Origin: Segatella copri
Lineage (GTDB): Bacteria; Bacteroidota; Bacteroidia; Bacteroidales; Bacteroidaceae
Assembly (NCBI RefSeq): GCF_019249795.2
Contig: NZ_CP156891.1
Location: 1,568,001-1,632,000, forward strand
Direction of reading: 5' to 3'
Length of the DNA: 64,000 nucleotides
Positions 53,416-64,000 of this stretch are shown piece by piece. The translations under genes and the position numbers were made by a program. The notes beneath the pieces were generated by a model that saw nothing but the letters and a program-made list of their open reading frames with translations, was not told where the DNA came from and made no database searches. Every line of letters begins with the position of its first letter. Within the stretch, counting starts at the first letter, position 1.

Positions 53416-54942
53416 TTAATAATTATTTTGTACCAAAGCAGGATCAGAGTCAAGCTCAGCCTGTGCGATAGGAATATACTTCTTGGATTCTGTCCAGGAG
53501 TTGGTACGATAGCCATAGCTGTCTGGTACCAATACGGTAGCAGCCTTGCCTGTACGAACGAGGTCGAAGTAACGCTTTCCCTCGCCCACAAACTCCAAGC
53601 GGCGCTCATTGATGATATCATCCTTAGTTACGGCTCCGAGTTCTGCGATTCCTGCGCGACGTCGGATTTTATTCACATATTCCTTTGCCAAACCAGCATC
53701 ACCACCAGTCTCAAGCAACAACTCTGCAGCATTGAGATAAGCTTCAGCTACGCGATAAACACGGAGGTTATTGTTATAATTCAGGTTGTTATCAAAGCCT
53801 GCATCCGCATTATTTTCTGTGAATGGACGATATTTAGCCAGCCAGAGATGAGTATCCTGATAGCGCTCTGTATACTCTACACCACGAACATCCCAGATGG
53901 TTGCATCACGGCGCTTATCGCCTGTACCATACATATCGTAGGTTTCCTGTCTTACCGGCAAGAATCCCCAACCGTCACCACCTTTGTCCCAACCGTCGCC
54001 ACCTGGCCAAGAGTTTGGAGAAATCAAGGTTGGCAATACGGTACCGCCGATAGCAAGAGGAGAATTCCATCCACGCTCGTTGTTACCATCCTCATAGTTT
54101 ACTTCCCAGATGCTCTCCTTGCACCATTCTCCACTCTCCTTCCATATAGAGGCAAAGTCGTCTACGAGGTCATAATTGCCTGTATCGCCGATGATTTCCT
54201 GCATATATTGCAATGCCTTAGGATAGCGTGTCTTGTCATTCTGATACATCACCATCTCGGCATACATCATGTAACACATCGCCTGCGACATGCGACCGCA
54301 GTTCTTGTCATCCCAGCGCATAGGCAAGACCTTAGAATCGATTACGGATTCCAGCTCGACAATAAGCTGGCTGTAAACCTCATCAGCTTTCAACTGAGGA
54401 GCAGTATAAGGGCTTGAAAGGTTCTCAAGATAGAACGGTATATTGCCGAAGTAATGCCACAGGTTGTTGTAGAAGTATACACGCAGTGCTCTGCCCTGCA
54501 TCTCATAAGATGCCTTGTTTCTCTCGGTCAAATTTGCCTCTGCCCAAGGAATATACTTCAAGAGGTCATTACAACGCTTGATACCTGAATAATCCACGGT
54601 CCAGAGTGAACTCAGCGTATTATTAGCATTTGCTTCATAATTGGCCAGCATGTGCCAGTTCTGCATATCGGTCTTGTTGGAACCGCCTACCCAGAAGTTA
54701 TCGCCCATTATCTCGGCATCGATATTAAGAGCATTATACTGTCCCAATCCCCAGTCTGGCCAGTGGATAGGATCGTAAGCCGCATTCAGAGCCTCATTGA
54801 TATGGGCATCTGTGGTATAATATTCTTCGAGGTTTTCACCTGATGGGTTCTCCACCTCCAGGAAACTGTCGCTGCAAGATGTGTTTACCAGTGTCATACT
54901 GGTTGCCAACACTCCTAAAGCTATATATTTTATTGTCTTCAT
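53416..54942 (-). CDS. SusD-family glycan-binding lipoprotein
   Basis: 508 residues. Lipobox NTSC, then SDSFLEVENPSGENLEEYYT typical of RagB/SusD N-termini; TPR-like helices; a C-terminal signature RVYRVAEAYLNAAELLLETGG with INERRLEFVGEGKRYFDLVRTG. It forms the lid on the SusC barrel and captures oligosaccharide. It follows SusC by 28 bp. Confidence 0.95.
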   Translation of the reverse strand: MKTIKYIALGVLATSMTLVNTSCSDSFLEVENPSGENLEEYYTTDAHINEALNAAYDPIHWPDWGLGQYNALNIDAEIMGDNFWVGGSNKTDMQNWHMLANYEANANNTLSSLWTVDYSGIKRCNDLLKYIPWAEANLTERNKASYEMQGRALRVYFYNNLWHYFGNIPFYLENLSSPYTAPQLKADEVYSQLIVELESVIDSKVLPMRWDDKNCGRMSQAMCYMMYAEMVMYQNDKTRYPKALQYMQEIIGDTGNYDLVDDFASIWKESGEWCKESIWEVNYEDGNNERGWNSPLAIGGTVLPTLISPNSWPGGDGWDKGGDGWGFLPVRQETYDMYGTGDKRRDATIWDVRGVEYTERYQDTHLWLAKYRPFTENNADAGFDNNLNYNNNLRVYRVAEAYLNAAELLLETGGDAGLAKEYVNKIRRRAGIAELGAVTKDDIINERRLEFVGEGKRYFDLVRTGKAATVLVPDSYGYRTNSWTESKKYIPIAQAELDSDPALVQNNY

Positions 54943-54970
54943 AATAGTCTTTATTTTAAAGGTTCTTATT

Positions 54971-57900
54971 TTAGAATGAAAGGTTTACGCCGATGGTGTA
55001 GGTGCGAGCCTGTGGATATACACCATAGTCTACACCGAGAGAAGTACCACCTGATGAGATTTCAGGGTCGAAGCCCCAATACTTGGTCCAGGTAATCAGG
55101 TTCTCTGCCATCACGTAGAAACGCAAGTGACTGATAGACAACTTCTGTGTAAGCTGCTTTGGCAAGGTATAACCCAGTGAGAGGTTCTTTACACGGAGGT
55201 AAGAGCCATCGCAGATATAGAGGTCTGAAACCTGCCAGTTGGTAGCATCACCGTTCTTCAGAATAGGATACTTGTTGCTGGTACCCTCGCCCGTCCATCT
55301 GTCGAGCATCCAAGAAGGGAAGTTGCCAGAGAATACGTCTGTACGATAGGTAGCATCAAACACCTTATTGCCTGTTACACCCTGCAGGAAGAGGTTGAGG
55401 TCGAAGCCTTTCCACTCTGCATTGAGGTTGAAACCGAAGGTCCATTTTGGTGTACCGTTACCGATATTGGTGCGGTCGTCCGGACTGATTGCTCCATCTC
55501 CATCTACGTCTACGAAGCGTACATCACCCGGCTTGGCATTTGGCATAATCATCTCGCCGTCCTTGTTGACATAAGCCTGAACCTCTGCCATATTTTGGAA
55601 GACTCCGGCTGTTTTGTAACCATAGAAGTAAGGGAATGGCTGGCCGTTGCTACCGCGTGTACCACCGCCAAAGATGCCCTGGAAGGTGTCCAAATCTATG
55701 AAACCAGTATCATTACCCAAATTGGTCAGTTCGTTGTGCAGATAGGTAACATTTGCCTTTGCATGGAAGCGGGCATCTGATACATTCCACTTATAGCCGA
55801 GTTCGAATTCAAGACCCGAGTTCTTCATATCACCCACATTGCCGATAGGTTTTGTCTCGCCTACATAGCTAGGAATTGGCATCGTAATCAGCATTCCGTT
55901 GGTCTTCTTCACATAGTAATCGGCACTGAAGGTCAATGCACTGCCGAAGAATCCGAAGTCGAAACCGATATCAGTCTGCTCACTCTCCTCCCACTTCAAG
56001 TCTGGATTGGCTGTTGCATTCGCCTTAGAACCATTAAACTTGATGGCATCCTTACCGAAGAGCACGTTGTTGCCCATGGCTGTCAATACGGTATAGCGGA
56101 AGTCTCCGATATTATCATTACCATTCTTACCCCAGCTGGCACGGAACTTGAGGTTGCTCAACCAGTTGCGGGTGCCCTCCATAAACTTCTCGTTCATGAT
56201 GTTCCAACCAACAGAAGCTGATGGGAAGGTACCATATTTATGAGATGGTCCGAAACGGCTTGAGCCATCTCGACGGATTGTAGCCTGGAGCATATATTTC
56301 TCATCGTAATTGTAGCTCAAACGGCCAAAGAGTGAAGAGATGGCATGTACCACGTTGTTACCGCCCGATACGCTATGCTGAATCTGAGGCGCACCTACAG
56401 AGATGATCTTTCCGTCAGCATCCTTCACGATGGTCTGCTCGTAGTTGCCGGTAGCATAGTCGATAGAAGGCTTGTTTACATTCACAAGATTCCAACGGCT
56501 ACCATTCAGATAGTCGCTCTTGTTCTTCATCGCACTCTGGCCCAGCACTACAGCAAAGCTATGTTTGCCGATGGTCTTGTCATAGGTCAGGGTATTCTCC
56601 ACCTGCCAGTTGATGCCCTTGTCCGAACTCTTATAGGCCTCAGTATGCTCTCGTTTATTATTGCCAGAGAGATAGTATTTGGAAGCCACATAACTGTCTG
56701 TTCCCCAGAAGCTGAGGTCGGCACTGTAAGTGAAGTGATACTTCAGATTATCCCACAATTGCAGGTCGATAGAGAACTTAGGCACAAACTTGTGCGACCA
56801 GTTCTTGGCAGCAGGAATGCTCAACATGGCCAGTGGGTTGTTCATCTCCTGATAGGTACCTCCCATACCAGGGATTGTATAATAATTGCCATTGGCATCA
56901 CGCAGCAATTCATAGGCATTGCGCTTGCCGGTAATATTTCCTTCTGCATCGTATGTATTAGGATCCTCATAGGTATCATAATACTTCTTAACCATTGCCG
57001 GGTCTGTCACCGTAGGAGCCAATGTAGGCGCCAGATAGAGCGAACTGCCGAGGATAGAACCATAGATAGAGTTGGCATCGATACCAGTACTCTTGACACG
57101 TGTATAGGCCATATTGACGTTTACATCGAGCTTGTTGAGGAAGTTGCGCTCCTTCGATGCATCCATCACATTATATATATTGTTAGAGCGGAGGGAGAGG
57201 CGCTCATAGTTGCTCTGTCCGTAGTTACCGCCTACGATACCCTCCTGCTTATAATAGCCCATAGAGAGATAGTAGTTGATTTTTTCTGATGCACCACTGA
57301 TAGATACCTCATGATTCTGCACTGGCGCATTGTCATTGAATACCAGGTCCTGCCAATCGGTACCAAAGCCCTTGATAGGTTTTCCGTTGCTGTCGGTCAG
57401 GTTGTAAGGATCGGCATAGATAGGAGCCTGACCGCCGTTTAAGGCACGCTCATTCTGAAGGATTGCATAATCAGTAGCGCTGGTTACATCGCGCTTCTTC
57501 CATGCGCTCTGCCAGCCGTAAGAGAAATTGTAGTTGATCTGTGCCTTGCCCATCTTACCCTTCTTGGTGGTAACAAGTACTACACCATTGGCAGCACGGG
57601 CTCCATAGATAGCACCTGATGCGGCATCCTTCAACACCTCTATACTCTCAATGTCGCTTGGGTTCAAGTAATCCAAACCACCCTCGATAGGCATACCGTC
57701 CACGATATAGAGAGGATCTGAATTGTTGATAGTACCTGTACCGCGAATACGAACTTTAGGAGATGCGCCAGGCTGACCCGATGAAGAGGTTACGTTGACA
57801 CCGGCTGCCAGACCCTTCAATGCGTTATCAACACGCACTGGGCTCTTGCCAGCCAAATCTTCGGTGCTCACTTTGGCGATGGCAGCTGTTACCACGCTCT

Positions 57901-58234
57901 TCTTCTGAACACCGTAACCTACAACAACCACTTCGTCCAAAGCCTTGTCGTCTTGTTTAAGAGTAATCTTCATGTTGGCTGAAGGACGGATCTCTGCATC
58001 CTTGTAGCCAATGTAGGTAATAAGCAAGGTCTGGTTAGCATCTGCATCGATGACGAAGTTACCATCAAGGTCGGTAATTGCACCGGCTCCCTTGACGCCT
58101 TTTACCTGAATGGTGGCTCCGATAACGGGTTCACCCAGGTCATCCAACACGACACCCTTGAAGGTGTTTTTCTGTGCGAACGCTGACGTCGACATCAATA
58201 ATGCGGTCGCCAGCAATAGACTTTTTGTTTTCAT
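54971..58234 (-). CDS. SusC-family TonB-dependent glycan transporter
   Basis: 1087 residues. A signal peptide (MKTKSLLLATALLMSTSAFA) leads to a carboxypeptidase-like N-terminal extension (FKGVVLDDLGEPVIGATIQV), a TonB-box region DEVVVVGYGVQKKS, a plug with the SusC signature (SDPLYIVDGMP, VLKDAASGAIYGARAANGVV) and a large barrel. It imports oligosaccharides together with the SusD lipoprotein. First gene of the four-gene operon. The minus-strand -7 element TATATTTG is at 58355-58348. Confidence 0.97.
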   Translation of the reverse strand: MKTKSLLLATALLMSTSAFAQKNTFKGVVLDDLGEPVIGATIQVKGVKGAGAITDLDGNFVIDADANQTLLITYIGYKDAEIRPSANMKITLKQDDKALDEVVVVGYGVQKKSVVTAAIAKVSTEDLAGKSPVRVDNALKGLAAGVNVTSSSGQPGASPKVRIRGTGTINNSDPLYIVDGMPIEGGLDYLNPSDIESIEVLKDAASGAIYGARAANGVVLVTTKKGKMGKAQINYNFSYGWQSAWKKRDVTSATDYAILQNERALNGGQAPIYADPYNLTDSNGKPIKGFGTDWQDLVFNDNAPVQNHEVSISGASEKINYYLSMGYYKQEGIVGGNYGQSNYERLSLRSNNIYNVMDASKERNFLNKLDVNVNMAYTRVKSTGIDANSIYGSILGSSLYLAPTLAPTVTDPAMVKKYYDTYEDPNTYDAEGNITGKRNAYELLRDANGNYYTIPGMGGTYQEMNNPLAMLSIPAAKNWSHKFVPKFSIDLQLWDNLKYHFTYSADLSFWGTDSYVASKYYLSGNNKREHTEAYKSSDKGINWQVENTLTYDKTIGKHSFAVVLGQSAMKNKSDYLNGSRWNLVNVNKPSIDYATGNYEQTIVKDADGKIISVGAPQIQHSVSGGNNVVHAISSLFGRLSYNYDEKYMLQATIRRDGSSRFGPSHKYGTFPSASVGWNIMNEKFMEGTRNWLSNLKFRASWGKNGNDNIGDFRYTVLTAMGNNVLFGKDAIKFNGSKANATANPDLKWEESEQTDIGFDFGFFGSALTFSADYYVKKTNGMLITMPIPSYVGETKPIGNVGDMKNSGLEFELGYKWNVSDARFHAKANVTYLHNELTNLGNDTGFIDLDTFQGIFGGGTRGSNGQPFPYFYGYKTAGVFQNMAEVQAYVNKDGEMIMPNAKPGDVRFVDVDGDGAISPDDRTNIGNGTPKWTFGFNLNAEWKGFDLNLFLQGVTGNKVFDATYRTDVFSGNFPSWMLDRWTGEGTSNKYPILKNGDATNWQVSDLYICDGSYLRVKNLSLGYTLPKQLTQKLSISHLRFYVMAENLITWTKYWGFDPEISSGGTSLGVDYGVYPQARTYTIGVNLSF

Positions 58235-58788
58235 ATTCGATTATTAGTTTAGAAAAATATCTGTTTGTTAGTTCACTCTATTATAATAATGTTTAAGACT
58301 GTGCGGCTGTGCATTTCCTAAAATGCGTTAAGCCGTGTTTTCGTTTGCAAATATAATATGTTTTTTTGATAAATCCTAGCACCTTCAACAGATAAGTGGA
58401 AAGAAAACTTTTCCAAAACAGTCTATACTATTAATTTTCAGACACTTACCAATTTTTAGCAACTATATGAAAGTGGATGGATTAAAATTAAGAAAATGAG
58501 GCTGGAACACCCTTAAAAAGTTACATCAGTATTTTTCAGTGTTCACACTCTGCCACTTTTCATTCGCACTACAACACATTTAATTCCCTAACTATCAGCT
58601 ATTTACAAAAGTTCTATTTTTACACCCATCCACTTTTCACTTATCACCCGTCATTTTTTCATTATTTATTTAGTAATTTTGCAGATGAATGAGCATATAC
58701 GCTTAAACGCACAAAAAAAAACGTGAGAAGCGTTGTGCATAACAACAACTGCAAGAATAAACAAAAACATAATAAATATTCATTACTT
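58235..58788. promoter_or_regulatory. divergent control region with repeated CCACTTTT motifs
   Basis: This 554-bp gap has the SusC -7 element TATATTTG (58355-58348, minus) and the GH3 -7 element TAATTTTG (58674-58681, plus). CCACTTTT-like sites occur at 58551-58560 and, as CCATCCACTTTTCAC, at 58626-58640. Reverse copies GATAAGTGGAAAG and GAAAGTGGATGG are at 58391-58403 and 58469-58480. No gene seen. Confidence 0.5.
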
Positions 58789-61053
58789 ATGAAACAGTTC
58801 ATTTTATCATGTGTCTTGTCTGTGGCAGCCATCGCTCCATCACAGGCACAGCAGGCAAACAGACAATTGCCTGTCTATCTCGACCAGACCAAGCCGGTAG
58901 AGCAGCGCATCGATGATGCCATCTCCCGCATGACGCTGGCAGAGAAGATACGCATCATCCATGCTCAGAGCAAGTTTTCATCAGCCGGTGTACCACGCTT
59001 GGGATTTCCTGACTTCTGGACGGATGACGGACCTCACGGAGTGCGTCCTGACGTATTGTGGGATGAGTGGGAACAGGCTGGCCAGACCAACGACTCCTGT
59101 GTAGCCTTCCCTGCCCTCACCTGTCTTGCCGCATCATGGAATCCGCAGATGAGCCGCATCTATGGCGAAGCATTGGGCGAAGAAGCCCTGTATCGCGGCA
59201 AGGACATGATTCTGGGTCCTGGCGTCAACATCTACCGCACGCCTCTCAACGGCCGCAACTTCGAGTATATGGGCGAAGATCCGTTCCTGGCAAGCATCAT
59301 GGTAGTGCCGTATATTCAGGGATTGCAGTCTAAGGGCGTATCAGCCTGCGTAAAGCACTATTGCCTGAACAACGACGAGGAATACCGCCATCAGGTCAAC
59401 GTAATTGTCAGCGACCGTGCTCTCCACGAAATCTATCTCCCTGCCTTCAAGGCGGCTGTTGAGAAGGGTAAGACATGGGGTATCATGGGAGCCTACAACC
59501 TATATAAGAATGAGCACAACTGCCACAACCAGTGGACCCTGAACAAGATTCTGAAGGGCGACTGGAAGTATGATGGTGTCGTGGTGAGCGACTGGGGCGG
59601 TGCTCACGACCTGGAGCAGTCTGTAAAGAACGGGCTGGATATGGAGTTCGGCACCTGGACAGACGGTCTTACGATGGGCGCTACCAATGCCTACGACAAC
59701 TATTATCTCTCCATGCCTTACATGAAGGCCATACAGGAAGGAAAGTTCACCCAGAAGGAGCTGGACGACAAGGTGCGCCGCGTATTGCGCCTCTTCTATC
59801 GCACCACGATGAATCCGAACCGCCCTCATGGTTTCCTCTGTTCCGAGAGCCATTATGCAGCAGCCAGACAGATTGCTGAGGAAGGCATCGTATTGCTCCA
59901 GAACAGGAACAATGTGCTCCCTATCAACACCCAGAAGGCTAAGCGCGTGCTGGTAGTGGGCGAGAATGCCATCAAGATGATGACCGTAGGCGGAGGCTCT
60001 TCTTCGCTCAAGGTACAGCGCGAGATTTCGCCTCTCGATGGTCTGAAGACGCGCTTGGGCAAGGACGGCATCGAGGTAGATTATGCCCGCGGATATGTGG
60101 GCGATGTAACGGGCAACTACAATGGCGTTACAACCGGTCAGAACCTGGAAGACAAGCGCAGCGAGGCTGAACTGATAGCCGAAGCCGTAGAGAAAGCCAA
60201 GACTGCCGACTATGTCATCATGTTTGGTGGTCTGAACAAGAGCGATTTCCAGGACTGTGAGGGTCACGACCGCAAGCATTATGAGTTGCCATACCATCAG
60301 GATAAGCTGATCGAGGCTTTGGCTAAGGCAAACAGAAACTTCGTTTATGTCAACATCTCGGGCAATGCGGTAGCGATGCCTTGGAAGGCTAAGGTTGCCG
60401 GCATCGTACAGGGCTGGTTCATCGGTTCGGAGAGCGGCGAAGCCCTGGCAAGCATCCTTACAGGCGATGCCAACCCTAGCGGCAAGTTGCCGTTTACATG
60501 GGTCAACTCGCTGAAGGAAACAGGTGCTCATGCACTCAATACCTATCCGGGAACCTGGCGTCAGGAAGGTGGAGCCAGCACGAAGGGCAACATCATTGAT
60601 GAGGAATATAAGGAAGGCATCTATGTAGGTTACCGCTGGACCGATAAGGAGCGCATCAAGCCTACCTTTGCATTCGGTCACGGCTTGAGCTACGCCCAGT
60701 TTGCCATCTCTAATCTGCGCAGCGACAAGATGCAGATGAAGCAGGACGGCACAATCACCTTTACCGTAAACGTAAAGAATACAGGTAAGCGTGCCGGAGC
60801 CGAGACGGTTCAGCTCTACATCCACGATGTCAAGTCATCAGTAGACCGCCCTCAGAAGGAGCTGAAGGGATTCCAGAAGGTTTATCTCCAGCCAGGTGAG
60901 AGCAAGGATATCAGCATCACCATCAGCAAAGAGGCCCTCAGTTTCTACGATGAGGCATCTTCATCCTGGAAGGCTGAAGCCGGAAAGTTTGAGGCTCTTG
61001 TTGGTAATGCAGCCGATAACCTGAAGCTCAAGAAAGCCTTCGAGCTCTTTTAA
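58789..61053 (+). CDS. GH3 beta-glucosidase, exported
   Basis: ATG 58789 (MKQFILSCVLSVAAIAPSQAQ) gives 754 residues with a signal peptide; the frame extends upstream to 58723 without need. GH3 N-terminal barrel: GFPDFWTDDGPHGVR, KHYCLNNDEEYRHQVNV and the nucleophile region VVVSDWGGAHDLEQ. The C-terminal alpha/beta sandwich has VVGENAIKMMTVGGGSS, and a fibronectin-III-like end (VNVKNTGKRAGAETVQLYI). It hydrolyses beta-gluco-oligosaccharides in the periplasm and is divergent from the SusC operon. Confidence 0.95.
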   Translation: MKQFILSCVLSVAAIAPSQAQQANRQLPVYLDQTKPVEQRIDDAISRMTLAEKIRIIHAQSKFSSAGVPRLGFPDFWTDDGPHGVRPDVLWDEWEQAGQTNDSCVAFPALTCLAASWNPQMSRIYGEALGEEALYRGKDMILGPGVNIYRTPLNGRNFEYMGEDPFLASIMVVPYIQGLQSKGVSACVKHYCLNNDEEYRHQVNVIVSDRALHEIYLPAFKAAVEKGKTWGIMGAYNLYKNEHNCHNQWTLNKILKGDWKYDGVVVSDWGGAHDLEQSVKNGLDMEFGTWTDGLTMGATNAYDNYYLSMPYMKAIQEGKFTQKELDDKVRRVLRLFYRTTMNPNRPHGFLCSESHYAAARQIAEEGIVLLQNRNNVLPINTQKAKRVLVVGENAIKMMTVGGGSSSLKVQREISPLDGLKTRLGKDGIEVDYARGYVGDVTGNYNGVTTGQNLEDKRSEAELIAEAVEKAKTADYVIMFGGLNKSDFQDCEGHDRKHYELPYHQDKLIEALAKANRNFVYVNISGNAVAMPWKAKVAGIVQGWFIGSESGEALASILTGDANPSGKLPFTWVNSLKETGAHALNTYPGTWRQEGGASTKGNIIDEEYKEGIYVGYRWTDKERIKPTFAFGHGLSYAQFAISNLRSDKMQMKQDGTITFTVNVKNTGKRAGAETVQLYIHDVKSSVDRPQKELKGFQKVYLQPGESKDISITISKEALSFYDEASSSWKAEAGKFEALVGNAADNLKLKKAFELF

Positions 61054-61109
61054 AAAGAATGATTCGATTCTGAGAAATTGAACGGAGGGAAGAAATAAAT
61101 ATAACGCAT

Positions 61110-61146
61110 AAAAGTTTGTTACGGTGAAACGCCGTAACAAACTTTT
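61110..61146 (+). terminator. GH3 terminator
   Basis: Perfect 15-bp arms AAAAGTTTGTTACGG (61110-61124) and CCGTAACAAACTTTT (61132-61146), then ATTGTATT. Confidence 0.8.
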
Positions 61147-61182
61147 ATTGTATTCCCATGCTTTTCATCCTATCGACAAACT

Positions 61183-61385
61183 CGTAGAAACGGGGATTTT
61201 CAAAAATATCAATATCTTGATTATCATACGATTAACCCACTTGACGTTTAAAACACAACGTCAAACTATTATGCGATTTCTATCGCCTATCATCCATCAC
61301 AAAGTTCGCAGAAACAGGGATACACAAACATCAATATTTTGATTATCAGATGACTACCCATGCACCCTAAAACAGGGTGCATGGG
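61183..61385. repeat. tandem repeat modules, each ending in a different hairpin
   Basis: Two related segments, 61183-61239 and 61307-61360, share AGAAAC.GGGAT, ATCAATAT.TTGATTATCA and end in CCCA. The first is followed by hairpin TTGACGTT/AACGTCAA (61241-61264), the second by CCCATGCACCCT/AGGGTGCATGGG (61357-61385). The rest of 61054-61442 has only the GH3 terminator. Confidence 0.65.
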
Positions 61386-61442
61386 TATCTGTAGCATTTA
61401 CTCCTGAATTTTCGCAAGTTTTCGCCATACGCCCAGAAAGGC

Positions 61443-64000
<2,558 letters not shown>

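Noticed and set aside
59500..60825. 441-codon open frame antisense to the GH3 gene
   Set aside because: Same reason: the sense strand carries unmistakable GH3 motifs throughout.

Overview
The window looks like chromosomal DNA from a Prevotella/Segatella-type member of the Bacteroidota. The evidence is SusC/SusD pairs with surface lipoproteins, secreted glycoside hydrolases, SusR-like membrane regulators, near-absence of Shine-Dalgarno sequences, and many promoters of the Bacteroidota form TTTG/TTG-N19/20-TAnnTTTG. No rRNA, tRNA or CRISPR array was seen.

Layout. (1) 1-4.1 kb, AT-rich and accessory: a minus-strand operon of a NusG/UpxY-type antiterminator, a stand-alone reverse transcriptase and a two-S1-domain GHKL ATPase that runs off the left edge. 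This is the best candidate for an undescribed (probably anti-phage) system. (2) 4.3-6.6 kb: unknown small or membrane genes, and a promoter followed at once by a terminator-like hairpin. (3) 6.8-9.8 kb: a VapE-type primase/helicase module flanked by 11-bp iterons in opposite orientation. (4) 9.8-18.3 kb: NhaD, a secreted unknown, then an alpha-glucan cluster (GH13, GH97, divergent SusR-like regulator with an operator). (5) 18.4-24.7 kb: TonB receptor plus beta-helix lipoprotein, nitroreductase lipoprotein, membrane protein. (6) 24.7-34 kb: an OLD/RecF-type ATPase with a frameshifted partner, a membrane MutS-like ATPase, GreA, a MetE-like methyltransferase divergent from an Lrp regulator, two peptidases, a 34-codon gene and a DUF3810 protein. 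(7) 33.5-40.3 kb: an ECF sigma/anti-sigma/Spy-like operon, an HTH-macro-like fusion with a frameshift beside an ADP-ribosylglycohydrolase, three different 22-bp-period arrays, gene remnants, a DUF4143-type ATPase behind a triplicated 33-bp promoter unit, and CrcB. (8) 40.5-49.2 kb, core: carboxynorspermidine dehydrogenase, RecA, DnaK behind a sigma-54-like promoter, a HAD phosphatase, a cyclophilin and an EamA transporter. (9) 49.3-50.6 kb: an IS4-family transposase. (10) 50.7-64 kb: a beta-glucan utilisation locus (GH16, surface glycan-binding lipoprotein, SusD, SusC, GH3, SusR-like regulator, second GH3 cut by the window end).

How the genes work together. The two sugar loci share one logic: a membrane-spanning TPR/HTH regulator of 547 residues is encoded divergently from glycan-degrading enzymes. 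In the beta-glucan locus, GH16 cuts polymer at the surface, SusC/D and the binding lipoprotein import oligosaccharides, and GH3 enzymes finish them in the periplasm. Functions are assigned by reading protein motifs only; no database search was possible.
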